DNA of 64,000 nucleotides. Source: Paraburkholderia bryophila (GTDB taxonomy: Bacteria; Pseudomonadota; Gammaproteobacteria; Burkholderiales; Burkholderiaceae). Position 1 is the stretch's first letter. Each line of letters begins with the position of its first letter. This document shows positions 17,370 to 25,570 of the stretch, piece by piece. Under the pieces are notes generated by a model. That model was not told where the DNA came from. It ran no database searches and worked only from the letters and a program-made list of their open reading frames with translations. The DNA lies in contig NZ_QLTK01000001.1 in the NCBI RefSeq assembly GCF_003269035.1, positions 620,001 through 684,000 on the forward strand, given 5' to 3'. The position numbers and the translations under genes are program-made.

Positions 17370-18821
17370 TCAATGCGGTACGGATGGTCCTAACGCGACG
17401 CGCAGCCGTTCGCCCATCGCCTCGATACGGGCGCGCTGCACGCTGGCATAGTCCGCGTAAGCCGCGACCAGGGCGGTGCGCACCTCGTCGCGGCACAACG
17501 ATCCGATCGCCGTCAAGGCGGCTTGCGCGCCGTTCGCGTCGTCGCATGCCGCACGCCATTGCGGGCATCCCACTTCGCCGAGCAAACGTTCGATACGCGT
17601 GTCCATCGACAGCCCGAACACGGGCACACCATGCGATATCGCGAGCACCGCCGCGTGATAGCGCGTCGTCACGACACAGGCAGCCTGCGCCACGGACGCG
17701 GCCACCTCGTCGAGCGTGCGCGGGCCACGCGTGACGAGTTCGATCTCGAACGGCAGCCGCGCGGCCAGATCGGTGCAGGCGCTGCGGTCGAGTTGCTCCA
17801 TGCCCACCAGCACCGGCGTATAACCTTGCTCCCGCAGACCGATGGCGATCCGCGCGAAACGATCGAGATACGCGTCGTACGCCTCGGCGCGCGCCGCGTC
17901 CCAACTATGGAAATGCAGCGGCCCATAACGCAGCGGCGATGCTTCACCGCGCGCGTCGAGCTCACGGGCGCGCGCGGCGTCGGCGCGCACCGGCCACCAG
18001 AACGGATTGTTCGGACACAACGCGACGCGGCGCGCGGCGGGCGCCGCTTTGCTTGCTTCAGGTCGCGCCCGATAGGTCCATGCCGTATCGGCGCCGGCCT
18101 GCACGAGCACACCCAGCGAGGCGAGTTGTCGTCGCGCCGCGTCGTTGCGGCAGATGATCTCGCCGCCATCGGCGTTACGTTCGACGAAGCGCGTCAGCGC
18201 CGCACTCATCGTGCCGCTGTCGACACCATAGGCGATCGCCGCTCGCCCATGCGCATGCGCGAGCGCAACCCCGCCGATCAGCACGCCCGCCAGCGAATCC
18301 GAAAACTTCGACGTGTAAGTCGAGCCTTCGACGTTCAGCACGAGGTCGGCTTCGCGCACGGCGGCGTCGAGCGCATCGGGCAGATAAGGCAGCGCCGGCG
18401 TCAGGCGCGGCGTGTCGGCCAGCAACGGGTGATCGAAGCAGTCGCCAAGCGCGAACAGCGTGATGTCCGGCACGCGCGGCGCCAGCACGCGGTGTAGCTG
18501 CGCGATCGTTTCGATCGTGCGCAGATCGGCGCCGGTGTTGCCCGCGCCGGTGTAGCCGAGCAACAGGATGCGGGGCGCGGCGTTGGGCGCGCTCGGCGTA
18601 GCTGGGGGGACCGACCCACCCGACCCACCTGACCCACCTGATGCACCAAGCCCCTCGCCCGCCACACGCGAGCCGCTGCGGGCCGACGCGCGCCGCGCCG
18701 CGCCGATGCGTTGCTGCAGGTCGTCGAGAAACACTTCATCCGGCGCACTGGCACTCGCGTACCGCTCCAGGGCCGCGAGCGAGCGCTCCAACGGACTGGC
18801 CACCCCATCCCAATCCATCAT
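17370..18821 (-). CDS. Polysaccharide pyruvyl transferase family protein
   Basis: A 483-residue protein of the polysaccharide pyruvyl transferase family (CsaB/WcaK-like). Recognisable parts are RILLLGYTGAGNTGADLRTI near residue 75, LVLNVEGSTY, YGVDSGTM, and the C-terminal VTTRYHAAVLAISHGVPVFG that corresponds to the conserved TxRxH donor-binding site. Known members move pyruvate from phosphoenolpyruvate onto sugars as ketals; some relatives act differently. The ATG overlaps the stop of the MenD-like gene (ATGA at 18818-18821), so it is the last gene of a three-gene translationally coupled operon with the Rieske oxygenase. No capsule genes are nearby, so the acceptor is unclear. Confidence 0.85.
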   Translation of the reverse strand: MMDWDGVASPLERSLAALERYASASAPDEVFLDDLQQRIGAARRASARSGSRVAGEGLGASGGSGGSGGSVPPATPSAPNAAPRILLLGYTGAGNTGADLRTIETIAQLHRVLAPRVPDITLFALGDCFDHPLLADTPRLTPALPYLPDALDAAVREADLVLNVEGSTYTSKFSDSLAGVLIGGVALAHAHGRAAIAYGVDSGTMSAALTRFVERNADGGEIICRNDAARRQLASLGVLVQAGADTAWTYRARPEASKAAPAARRVALCPNNPFWWPVRADAARARELDARGEASPLRYGPLHFHSWDAARAEAYDAYLDRFARIAIGLREQGYTPVLVGMEQLDRSACTDLAARLPFEIELVTRGPRTLDEVAASVAQAACVVTTRYHAAVLAISHGVPVFGLSMDTRIERLLGEVGCPQWRAACDDANGAQAALTAIGSLCRDEVRTALVAAYADYASVQRARIEAMGERLRVALGPSVPH

Positions 18822-20926
18822 GCCGCCCCCAACGCTTGCGCCAACTGTTTGATCTGCATCGCGCCGGAGTACGGTTCGACGGCAATTTCAACGAGGGTCA
18901 CGCCAGCGTGAGCGCTGGCATCGGCGAGGGCCGCGTCCAGTTCGGCGCGCGTGCCGACCCGCCGGTGCGCCAGCCCGAACCCTTGCGCCAGCGCACCGAG
19001 GTCGAGGCGGTAAGGATTGCGGATGGTGCGCCGATAAGCCGGCGCTTGCGCGATGGGCAGAAAATCGAAAATCGCCCCGCCGCCGTTGTCGACCACGCAG
19101 ACGCAGGCGGGGGTCCGCACACGCTGCGCGCTGGCTAATGCAGACAGATCGTGGACCAACGCCTGATCGCCGAGCAGCAGCAGCCCTGGGTCGCGACGCG
19201 CGAGCGCCTCGCCGATGAACGTCGACAGCGTGCCGTCGATACCGCTCACCCCGCGATTGACGTAGATGTCCTGACAGGCGGCGCGCACGTCGTAGCCGAT
19301 ATCGGCATGGCGCATCGACATCGAATTGCCGAGGTGAACGAAGGCAAAACCCGGTGCGGCCAGTACGCGATGCACCGCGGACACTTCGCCCCATTCGAGC
19401 GCGGCGACACAAGCGCGTCGCTCCCGCGCGCCGTAGCTGGCGACACCGGCCCAGCGGTCACGCCACGCGAAGGCGACGGGCGCGGCGGGTTGACTGGGGC
19501 GGGCGTCTGGGTGGGCGGCTGGGTCGGTGGTTGCTTCGGTGCACGCATGCGAAGGCATCCGGCCGCGCACCGCCTCGCCTAGTGCCCGTCCCAGCGCCAG
19601 CAATGCGCTAGCCGAAGACGCCACCACGACATCGCGCGGATCGAGCGCCTGATGCAGATAGTCATGTGCCACGCGGCACGGCGCGATCTTGATGGTGGGC
19701 ACGTCGGCCTGCGCTTCAAGGTAGGCGTGCAACACCGGCAGCACCGGTGCGAGGCCGAAGCGCACGATCAATTCCGCACGCGTTGCCGCGAGCCGTGCGG
19801 CGCCGCCGAATACATCGAAGGCGTTGACGATCAGCGCGCCCGCCGCGCCGCGCGCCGCCGTCTGGGGCGCGAGTGCGGACGGTCCCGCGCGCAGTCCGCT
19901 GCCGGCATCGGCGAGCACCGGAAAACCGCTCGACGCCGCCAGCGCGAAAATCGCCTCGAGCGGCACGCCGGGTTCGGGGCCAACGACGATCAAGCCGTCG
20001 AGCCCTTCCGGGAGCGGCCGGTCGCCGCGCTTCGCCAGCACGCGAGTCATCACGCGCGCGACGATCTGTTCAGACAGGTGCTCGACCACGTGCGACGCCT
20101 GCGCTTCGAATGCCAGAGCCTCCGCTCCTCCACCGACATGGCGCCGCATCGCGATCCCGCGTCCATCCCCGGCCACATCGCCCGTCTCCCGCAGCGCACC
20201 AAGCGCACGCAGCGCACGCAGCGCACGAACCGTCTCACACGACACCGGCTGCGTCTCGACCGCATCGTAGACACCCGCCAGCGGCACGTTCACATGCACC
20301 GGCCCGCGCGTCGGTCGTCGTGCAGGCGGATGCGCGTCGGCTCGCGACAAGCCATCATCTACGTCATCCACGCCCCCGGCCATCGCCGCGAGCGCCGCCA
20401 CCACGAGGCCCATCTCCTGCTCCACCGCCTGCGCCGAATCGACCGGATCGCCCAGATCCGCCTGAGCTCGCACGAACGCGCGCGTCGCGCCGAGATGATC
20501 GGCCATCTGCCCGAAGCCCGTGCCGCGTAAGGCTCGTGGACGATCGCAGGTCAGCACGACGAGCGGCACGTCGGCGGCGTCCGCTTCGGTCAGCGCCGGC
20601 AAGACATTCGCTACCGCCGAGCCCGAGGTCGTGACGATCGCGACCGGCGAACCGCTCGCCTTCGCGATGCCAAGCGCGACGAACGCGCCGCTGCGTTCGT
20701 CGGTGCAGACCATCTCGACGGCGATACGCGGATGCGCATCGACCGCGAGGCACATCGCACTGGCACGTCCGCCCGGGCACAACACCGCATGACGCACGCC
20801 GGCCGCGCTCAACATCTCGACGATACATTCCACCCAGACGGCGTTCAACGACTCGTCCCCCATCGCAGCATCATCGCAAAGCGCTTCCCCACCCATCGCG
20901 GCAGCATCGAAAACGGCCGCCATCAC
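18818..20926 (-). CDS. MenD-like thiamine diphosphate-dependent enzyme
   Basis: A 702-residue ThDP enzyme most like SEPHCHC synthase (MenD). The N-terminal domain has LCPGGRASA, CTDERSGAF with catalytic Glu77 and IVTTSGSAVANVLPALTEA. The C-terminal ThDP site has GDQALVHDLSAL and VVDNGGGAIFDFLP. MenD adds a succinyl semialdehyde unit from 2-oxoglutarate to isochorismate. Burkholderiales normally use ubiquinone, and no other men gene is present, so a related carboligation in a different pathway is more likely. The substrate-site CPGSR of MenD reads CPGGR here. At 702 residues it is longer than the usual 550-580, with extra loops. It overlaps both neighbours by 4 nt. Confidence 0.8.
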   Translation of the reverse strand: MMAAVFDAAAMGGEALCDDAAMGDESLNAVWVECIVEMLSAAGVRHAVLCPGGRASAMCLAVDAHPRIAVEMVCTDERSGAFVALGIAKASGSPVAIVTTSGSAVANVLPALTEADAADVPLVVLTCDRPRALRGTGFGQMADHLGATRAFVRAQADLGDPVDSAQAVEQEMGLVVAALAAMAGGVDDVDDGLSRADAHPPARRPTRGPVHVNVPLAGVYDAVETQPVSCETVRALRALRALGALRETGDVAGDGRGIAMRRHVGGGAEALAFEAQASHVVEHLSEQIVARVMTRVLAKRGDRPLPEGLDGLIVVGPEPGVPLEAIFALAASSGFPVLADAGSGLRAGPSALAPQTAARGAAGALIVNAFDVFGGAARLAATRAELIVRFGLAPVLPVLHAYLEAQADVPTIKIAPCRVAHDYLHQALDPRDVVVASSASALLALGRALGEAVRGRMPSHACTEATTDPAAHPDARPSQPAAPVAFAWRDRWAGVASYGARERRACVAALEWGEVSAVHRVLAAPGFAFVHLGNSMSMRHADIGYDVRAACQDIYVNRGVSGIDGTLSTFIGEALARRDPGLLLLGDQALVHDLSALASAQRVRTPACVCVVDNGGGAIFDFLPIAQAPAYRRTIRNPYRLDLGALAQGFGLAHRRVGTRAELDAALADASAHAGVTLVEIAVEPYSGAMQIKQLAQALGAA

Positions 20927-22020
20927 GCGACCTCTCGCGAAGCGTCCGCCACCGGCGTAATCGCAATCGTGCGCGCAGGCGTTTCGTCACCCGTCCGCTC
21001 GGCCGCGATCAGTCGCTCCATCACGCGCCGCGCGCGAATCGCGCCGGCATCGATCGGTAGCAGCGCCGGTTGCATCGCCCAGAAATCGTTGTCGCCGAGG
21101 TTCTTCTGCTGCGCTTCGAGCATCGGCAGGTCCTCGCACTCGAACGGCTTCATCAACCCTTCCACCGCATAGCGCACCAGTTCGTGCGCGGCCTCGCCCA
21201 TCTCGTTGGGCAAGCCGAACGCGAAGAAATAATGCGTCGTGCGCTCCGTTTCCGGCGTGAGCCAATGCGCCGACGGCGCGATCAACCCGGCTTCGCGCGG
21301 CATGCCCGCCGCCGTTACGCCGACCACGATCGACAGCAGTCCCGGTGGCGTCCAGCGCACGTCCATCCAGCGGTCCACCCGCGTTCCCGGCGCTATCCCG
21401 AAGCCTTGCGCGACGAACGGCTGCAACGCTTCGTCGTACGCGCTACGGCGTACCCAGACGATGTCGCCGAGGCTGCCCGACTGCACGTCGCCGCGCGCGA
21501 TCGCCTCGCTGCCCAGCGTATCGGGATGCAGAAACTGGAAGTGGCTCAGATCGAGCAGGTTGTCCGCGCTCAACTGATAATGCGCGCGCGTGTGCAGATA
21601 ACCGTCGTGAGTGAAGTTCGTCGCGGTATCGACGAACGGAAACGACGGCAGCAGCGCTTCGTCCGCGCGCAGGGGATCGCCCGGCCAGAACCAGATAGCG
21701 CCGTAACGTTCGAGCGTGGGATATGTGCGCACCTTGGCGCCCGCCGGCACCCGGCCGTCGCCGTGCGGATTGTGCACGCACTGCCCGTTCGCCCCGAAGC
21801 GCAGACCGTGATAGGGGCACTCGAGCACGCCGTCGACGATGCGGCCTTGCGACAGCGGCGCGAAGCGATGCGGACAACGGTCGTCCAGCGCGATCGCGCG
21901 TTGTTCGGCATCACGATACATCACCACGGGCCGGCCGAGCAGCGTGCGGGTAAACGGTGTGCCGGAGCGCACCTCGTGGGAGAACGCGGCGACATACCAC
22001 GCGTTTAAGAGAAAGGACAT
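20923..22020 (-). CDS. Rieske [2Fe-2S] aromatic-ring-hydroxylating oxygenase (VanA-like)
   Basis: A 365-residue oxygenase component. The Rieske cluster ligands are Cys49-x-His51 (CPHR) and Cys68-x2-His71 (CPYHG), with the standard 16-residue gap. The catalytic iron site is in LLDLSHFQFLH, with His159 and His164. The overall pattern resembles vanillate O-demethylase oxygenases. No reductase partner is encoded next to it. It is the first gene of an operon whose stop overlaps the MenD-like start (ATGA, 20923-20926). The probable reaction is oxidation or O-demethylation of an aromatic or a similar ring; the substrate is unknown. Confidence 0.85.
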   Translation of the reverse strand: MSFLLNAWYVAAFSHEVRSGTPFTRTLLGRPVVMYRDAEQRAIALDDRCPHRFAPLSQGRIVDGVLECPYHGLRFGANGQCVHNPHGDGRVPAGAKVRTYPTLERYGAIWFWPGDPLRADEALLPSFPFVDTATNFTHDGYLHTRAHYQLSADNLLDLSHFQFLHPDTLGSEAIARGDVQSGSLGDIVWVRRSAYDEALQPFVAQGFGIAPGTRVDRWMDVRWTPPGLLSIVVGVTAAGMPREAGLIAPSAHWLTPETERTTHYFFAFGLPNEMGEAAHELVRYAVEGLMKPFECEDLPMLEAQQKNLGDNDFWAMQPALLPIDAGAIRARRVMERLIAAERTGDETPARTIAITPVADASREVA

Positions 22021-22509
22021 GGACGCACTCGCAATCAGATCGGCTTGAAAAAAATAGCGTGGCGCCGCTTGCCGGCAACCTCATGCGAGTCTAAGTACCC
22101 CGCCGTCCCACACTTTCAAAAAAACTCATGCCAATCCGAAGCTATGTGCATAAAACGCAGTTTCGCGATTCTCAACAAAAATAACCAGGCCTTGCAACGC
22201 TGAAAGGTGCTGCGAACCTTGCTTCGCGTGCGATTCCGGCCGATTGGGGTCTCTTTTACCGGCGCCATTCCGAATGCGGGAAATTGATACCGCAATTGGC
22301 ATAAACCATTCATCTTCATTCAACGGGCGCGATTTCTCCCCCTATTGACCTGCATAAAGCCATTCGAAACCCTTTAGCCGTAATTCATGCCCTTTCCGTA
22401 CCTGTTGAAGCGAAACAATTCGTTACAGCCCTGATATTTTAAGGGCCGTAATTTTCGGGGCACGCCAGATGGTTTGGGAAGCAACCGCAAGCATCAGTCC
22501 CCGGAGGGC
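22021..22509. other. Divergent regulatory region, Rieske operon / hrpG
   Basis: This 489-nt non-coding gap is richer in A and T than its surroundings. I found no perfect TTCG-N16-TTCG element in either direction; only TGCG-N16-TTCG on the minus strand at 22271-22294, without a matching -10. Promoters for the Rieske operon and for hrpG must lie here. Two short leftward frames (22116-22323) look random. Confidence 0.55.
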
Positions 22510-23604
22510 ATGTTGAAATTCGCCGTGATGACCACCAGCAGCTGTCTGTTCAATCTGATTTGCCAATGCTTTCACGACGAGGCAATCGAATGCTGCCGTT
22601 TCCTCGATGACGTCGCGCTGTCCCGGGCGATCTATCGGGAGGACTATCACGCTATTCTTGTCGACGCCGCCACGGGAATCGACGCGACGCGCGCCGTGTT
22701 CGCTCGGCGTGCCTGTTACGGCGACCGTCGCGCGCCGTTGATCGTGATCGGCGCATTTACCGATCGCGACAGCATCGAGCGGGCCTTCGAAATCGGCGCC
22801 GACGACGTGGTGCTTGCGCCGATCGACCGCGGCGAACTCGAAGCGCGCACCTACCAGGCGCTACGCCGCTTCCAGTCGCCGACGCCGGTGCAGTCCGAGG
22901 ATTGGGCCGAACTCGGACCTTACCGGCTCGACCGGCGCACCGGCACCGTGCTGGTCGACGATCAGGAAATCCGTTTGACGGTACGCGAATTCGCGATCGC
23001 GTGGCTGCTGTTCTCGCGCGCCGGCGAGTATGTGAGCCGCCGGCAGATCGCGGGCGCGATCTGGAGCAGCACCGAGGATATCGTCGGACGCACGCTCGAA
23101 CAGCACATCTACAAACTGCGCAAGAAGCTGGCGTTGAACGGTACGTGCGGTGTGCAGCTCCGCACGATGTATGCGCATGGCTATCGTGTCGAGTTATGCG
23201 ACGGCCGGGCGGAGAGCGACGCGATCGCAGCGGATCTGGCGCGGGCCACGCCATCCACCCGCGCCCCGCAAAGCACGCGAGCCGCGCGCACCGCTGACGC
23301 GATCGTCGCGATCACCCACGCCGTGGACAGCGCGCGCGAGGAAATCGCGAGCGACCGTGTCACCCAGGCGGCACGCCCGGTGCGGGCGCTGGACATCCAT
23401 GCAAAAGACAGCGAGACGGCACGCAACGCGCAGCCGTGGGGTCAGTATGCCGCCATGTGGCACAGCGGCGCGACGCACGTCGTGCATCGGCTGGCGGGCT
23501 TCACGGCGCCTGGCGCGGAGGCTTCGGACGGCGAGGCGGCGGTCGCGCTGACCTCGTTCTCGATTCCCGCCGCACTGCTGGGCGGCAACGCACGCCGTCG
23601 CTAG
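22510..23604 (+). CDS. hrpG: HrpG, OmpR-type response regulator of the T3SS
   Basis: A 364-residue response regulator. The receiver domain (1-120) carries the likely phosphoacceptor Asp52 in AILVDAATG. The OmpR winged helix is at about 135-225 (LTVREFAIAWLLFSRAGEYV, then TLEQHIYKLRKKL). In Ralstonia, HrpG sits above HrpB in the regulatory cascade of the hrp genes. The ATG at 22510 has GGAGGG immediately upstream; the spacing is short, and a TTG at 22474 is an alternative. An extra C-terminal region of over 100 residues follows the DNA-binding domain, longer than I expect for HrpG (about 260-270 residues). No cognate kinase is adjacent, as is usual for hrpG. It is convergent with hrcC. Confidence 0.85.
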   Translation: MLKFAVMTTSSCLFNLICQCFHDEAIECCRFLDDVALSRAIYREDYHAILVDAATGIDATRAVFARRACYGDRRAPLIVIGAFTDRDSIERAFEIGADDVVLAPIDRGELEARTYQALRRFQSPTPVQSEDWAELGPYRLDRRTGTVLVDDQEIRLTVREFAIAWLLFSRAGEYVSRRQIAGAIWSSTEDIVGRTLEQHIYKLRKKLALNGTCGVQLRTMYAHGYRVELCDGRAESDAIAADLARATPSTRAPQSTRAARTADAIVAITHAVDSAREEIASDRVTQAARPVRALDIHAKDSETARNAQPWGQYAAMWHSGATHVVHRLAGFTAPGAEASDGEAAVALTSFSIPAALLGGNARRR

Positions 23605-23624
23605 GCCGCGCTAGAAAAGCGGCT

Positions 23625-23658
23625 AAAAAAAGGCAAGCGCGGCCATCACCGCCTTGCC
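23625..23658 (-). terminator. Intrinsic terminator of hrcC
   Basis: On the minus strand GGCAAGGCGG and CCGCGCTTGCC form a stem with one bulged base, followed by seven T (complement of 23625-23631). It lies 35 nt past the hrcC stop. Confidence 0.65.
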
Positions 23659-23693
23659 CCTGCCCGGCCTCGATCCAGACTCGACCCGGCTGC

Positions 23694-25484
23694 CTACAGG
23701 TCGAGCACCCGCGGCGACAACAGGAAAACCCGCTCCATATGCGAGCGCTCGTCGTTGTTGTAACGGAACAGCGCGCCAATCAGCGGAATCTTCGACAAAC
23801 CCGGCACGCCGGTCATACCGTTGGAGTTGTTGTCCACGCTATAACCCGCGATCAACAGACTCTCTCCCTGACCGACGAACGCCTGCGTATTGATCTCGCT
23901 GCTGGTGATCACCGGAATGTTGTCGACCTGCTGCCCCGTGAGCTGACCGTCCTCGATATGCACGTCGAGCTTGATGCGTGTCTGGCCGTCTTCCTGCACC
24001 ACCATCGGCAACACGCGCAGCGACACCCCCGTCGAGACGCTGTACAGATCCGCCGACGTATAACCGGACACGCGCACGAAGAATTTGGTCTTGTTGTCCA
24101 TGACCGCCTCGACGTTGTCGAGCGTCGCGACCTTCGGCGACGCGTCGATCTTCGCCTTCGAGCTGCTCTGCATCGCATTGACGCGCGCCATCAGATAACG
24201 CCCGGCATCGCCCAGCACGGCGGTGATCGACGCGCCCACCGGCGTGGCCGAGACGACCGTGGTGCCGTCGGCGAGCGTCGAGGTGCCGAAGTTCGGGTTG
24301 ATCGACCCGTTCGCGTAGCTGTTCTGTTGATAGGTCCCGCTGCCTGTCTGAAAGTCGAGATGACTGTTATGCGCCCGCCAGTCCACGCCGATCTGCTTCA
24401 ACAGGTCGTCGTCGATTTCGATGATGTGCGCCTCGATCTCGATCAGCTTGGGCCGCGTGTCGAGCTGCTCGATCAGCGACGCGTACTGGTCGATACGCTG
24501 CGGCGTATCGCGGATCAACACCGAGTTGGTGGTGGGATCGGGCTGCATGATCGGCAACGTCAGATCGCCGCCGCTCGGCTGGCTCATCCCCGCTGAGCCC
24601 GGCGTGTTCGCGTAGCCCACGGCGCCGCTGCTGCCGTAGTTCGACGGCTGCGCATTGCCGACCAGACCGCCGAGCGCGGAGCCGTCGCCGCTCACCATGT
24701 TGGGCGGCAACGGCGGATTGTTCACCTGACCGCCGCCGTTGTTAGCGCCGTTGACGTCCGTCATCGGCGGGACGCGCTGCAGGTTCGGCGACACCGAGGT
24801 CTGCGACTGGCCACCGCCGCCGCCCTTCTCCTGTTTCGCGTGATACATGTTCGACAGCACCGTCGCCACGCCCGGCACCGTGATCGTGTTGCCGTCGATC
24901 TGCACCTTGTGGTCGGCGGCCCACGCATGCTTCAGTTTGAACACCCGGATCACCGAGCCGGTGCGGCGGCTGGCGTTGTCGTCCAGCCGCTTCGCGATCT
25001 CGCCGACCATCTGCACATATTGCGGGGGACCGTTGACGATCGCCGTCCCCGCGCTTTCGTCATAAAGCACCGGGAAACGCGGGTCGTCGACGCTCATGGT
25101 ATGCAACGCCGCGCGCAGATCGCCGGCGGACGCGTGATCGAGTTTGATCACCTGGTGCGTGACGTCGTTGGCGCTGCTGATCGACAGCACGCTGCCGTCA
25201 TAGAACCACACGAAGCCGAAGGTCGACGCAAGCGTATCCAGAAAGCGCTGCGGCGACATATCGAAACGCCCCGTCACCGCACCCTGCACGTTGCCCGCAA
25301 TCGACGCGGCCACGCCCTGGCTGGCGGTGAAATCGCGCAGTACGTCTTTCAGATCCTTGCCTTCGACGGCAATGTGTACGGTCGTGCCCCGCCAACGCAC
25401 CGGCGCGGCGCTCGCGGGTTGCAGCGCGCTCAACGTGAGGGACGCCGCGAGCCACGCGGCGCAGAACAGCGTCTTCGATTTCAT
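23694..25484 (-). CDS. hrcC: HrcC (SctC), outer-membrane secretin
   Basis: A 596-residue secretin that forms the outer-membrane ring of the T3SS. It has a signal peptide (LFCAAWLAASLTLSALQP, cut after ASA), N0/N1 domains at about 30-200, a Gly/Asn/Gln-rich linker at about 235-300, and the conserved secretin beta domain with ALGDAGRYLMARVNAMQSSS, VATLDNVEA and a C-terminal SLLIAGYSVD. The start at 25484 follows from the signal peptide; no strong ribosome site is visible. It lies 86 nt downstream of hrpB on the same strand, as in Ralstonia. A one-mismatch hrpII-like sequence (ATCG-N16-TTCG on the minus strand, 25543-25566) lies in the gap. A strong terminator follows. Confidence 0.95.
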   Translation of the reverse strand: MKSKTLFCAAWLAASLTLSALQPASAAPVRWRGTTVHIAVEGKDLKDVLRDFTASQGVAASIAGNVQGAVTGRFDMSPQRFLDTLASTFGFVWFYDGSVLSISSANDVTHQVIKLDHASAGDLRAALHTMSVDDPRFPVLYDESAGTAIVNGPPQYVQMVGEIAKRLDDNASRRTGSVIRVFKLKHAWAADHKVQIDGNTITVPGVATVLSNMYHAKQEKGGGGGQSQTSVSPNLQRVPPMTDVNGANNGGGQVNNPPLPPNMVSGDGSALGGLVGNAQPSNYGSSGAVGYANTPGSAGMSQPSGGDLTLPIMQPDPTTNSVLIRDTPQRIDQYASLIEQLDTRPKLIEIEAHIIEIDDDLLKQIGVDWRAHNSHLDFQTGSGTYQQNSYANGSINPNFGTSTLADGTTVVSATPVGASITAVLGDAGRYLMARVNAMQSSSKAKIDASPKVATLDNVEAVMDNKTKFFVRVSGYTSADLYSVSTGVSLRVLPMVVQEDGQTRIKLDVHIEDGQLTGQQVDNIPVITSSEINTQAFVGQGESLLIAGYSVDNNSNGMTGVPGLSKIPLIGALFRYNNDERSHMERVFLLSPRVLDL

Positions 25485-25570
25485 GGAGTCGACTGTGTGA
25501 AGGTAAAGGAAAAGTGATGAATGCCCACCCGCCTTGCCACGGCGAAACGCCGTAAGCAGCCGCGATCGCG

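Noticed and set aside
15547..17451. 634-residue plus-strand frame opposite the OTU-like effector gene
   Set aside because: Arg/His-rich antisense translation of GC-rich coding sequence with no domain; the minus-strand gene has clear composition and domains.
18818..20926. True MenD of menaquinone synthesis
   Set aside because: No other men gene is nearby, the operon partners are a Rieske oxygenase and a pyruvyltransferase, and the order normally uses ubiquinone.
22271..22294. TGCG-N16-TTCG as hrpII box of the Rieske operon
   Set aside because: Two mismatches in the outer half-site relative to TTCG, 250 nt from the start codon and no YANNNT at the right distance.
22116..22323. Small leftward frames of 65-67 residues upstream of the Rieske operon
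   Set aside because: No ribosome site, two overlapping frames of equal quality and no family resemblance; most likely chance in the A/T-richer gap.
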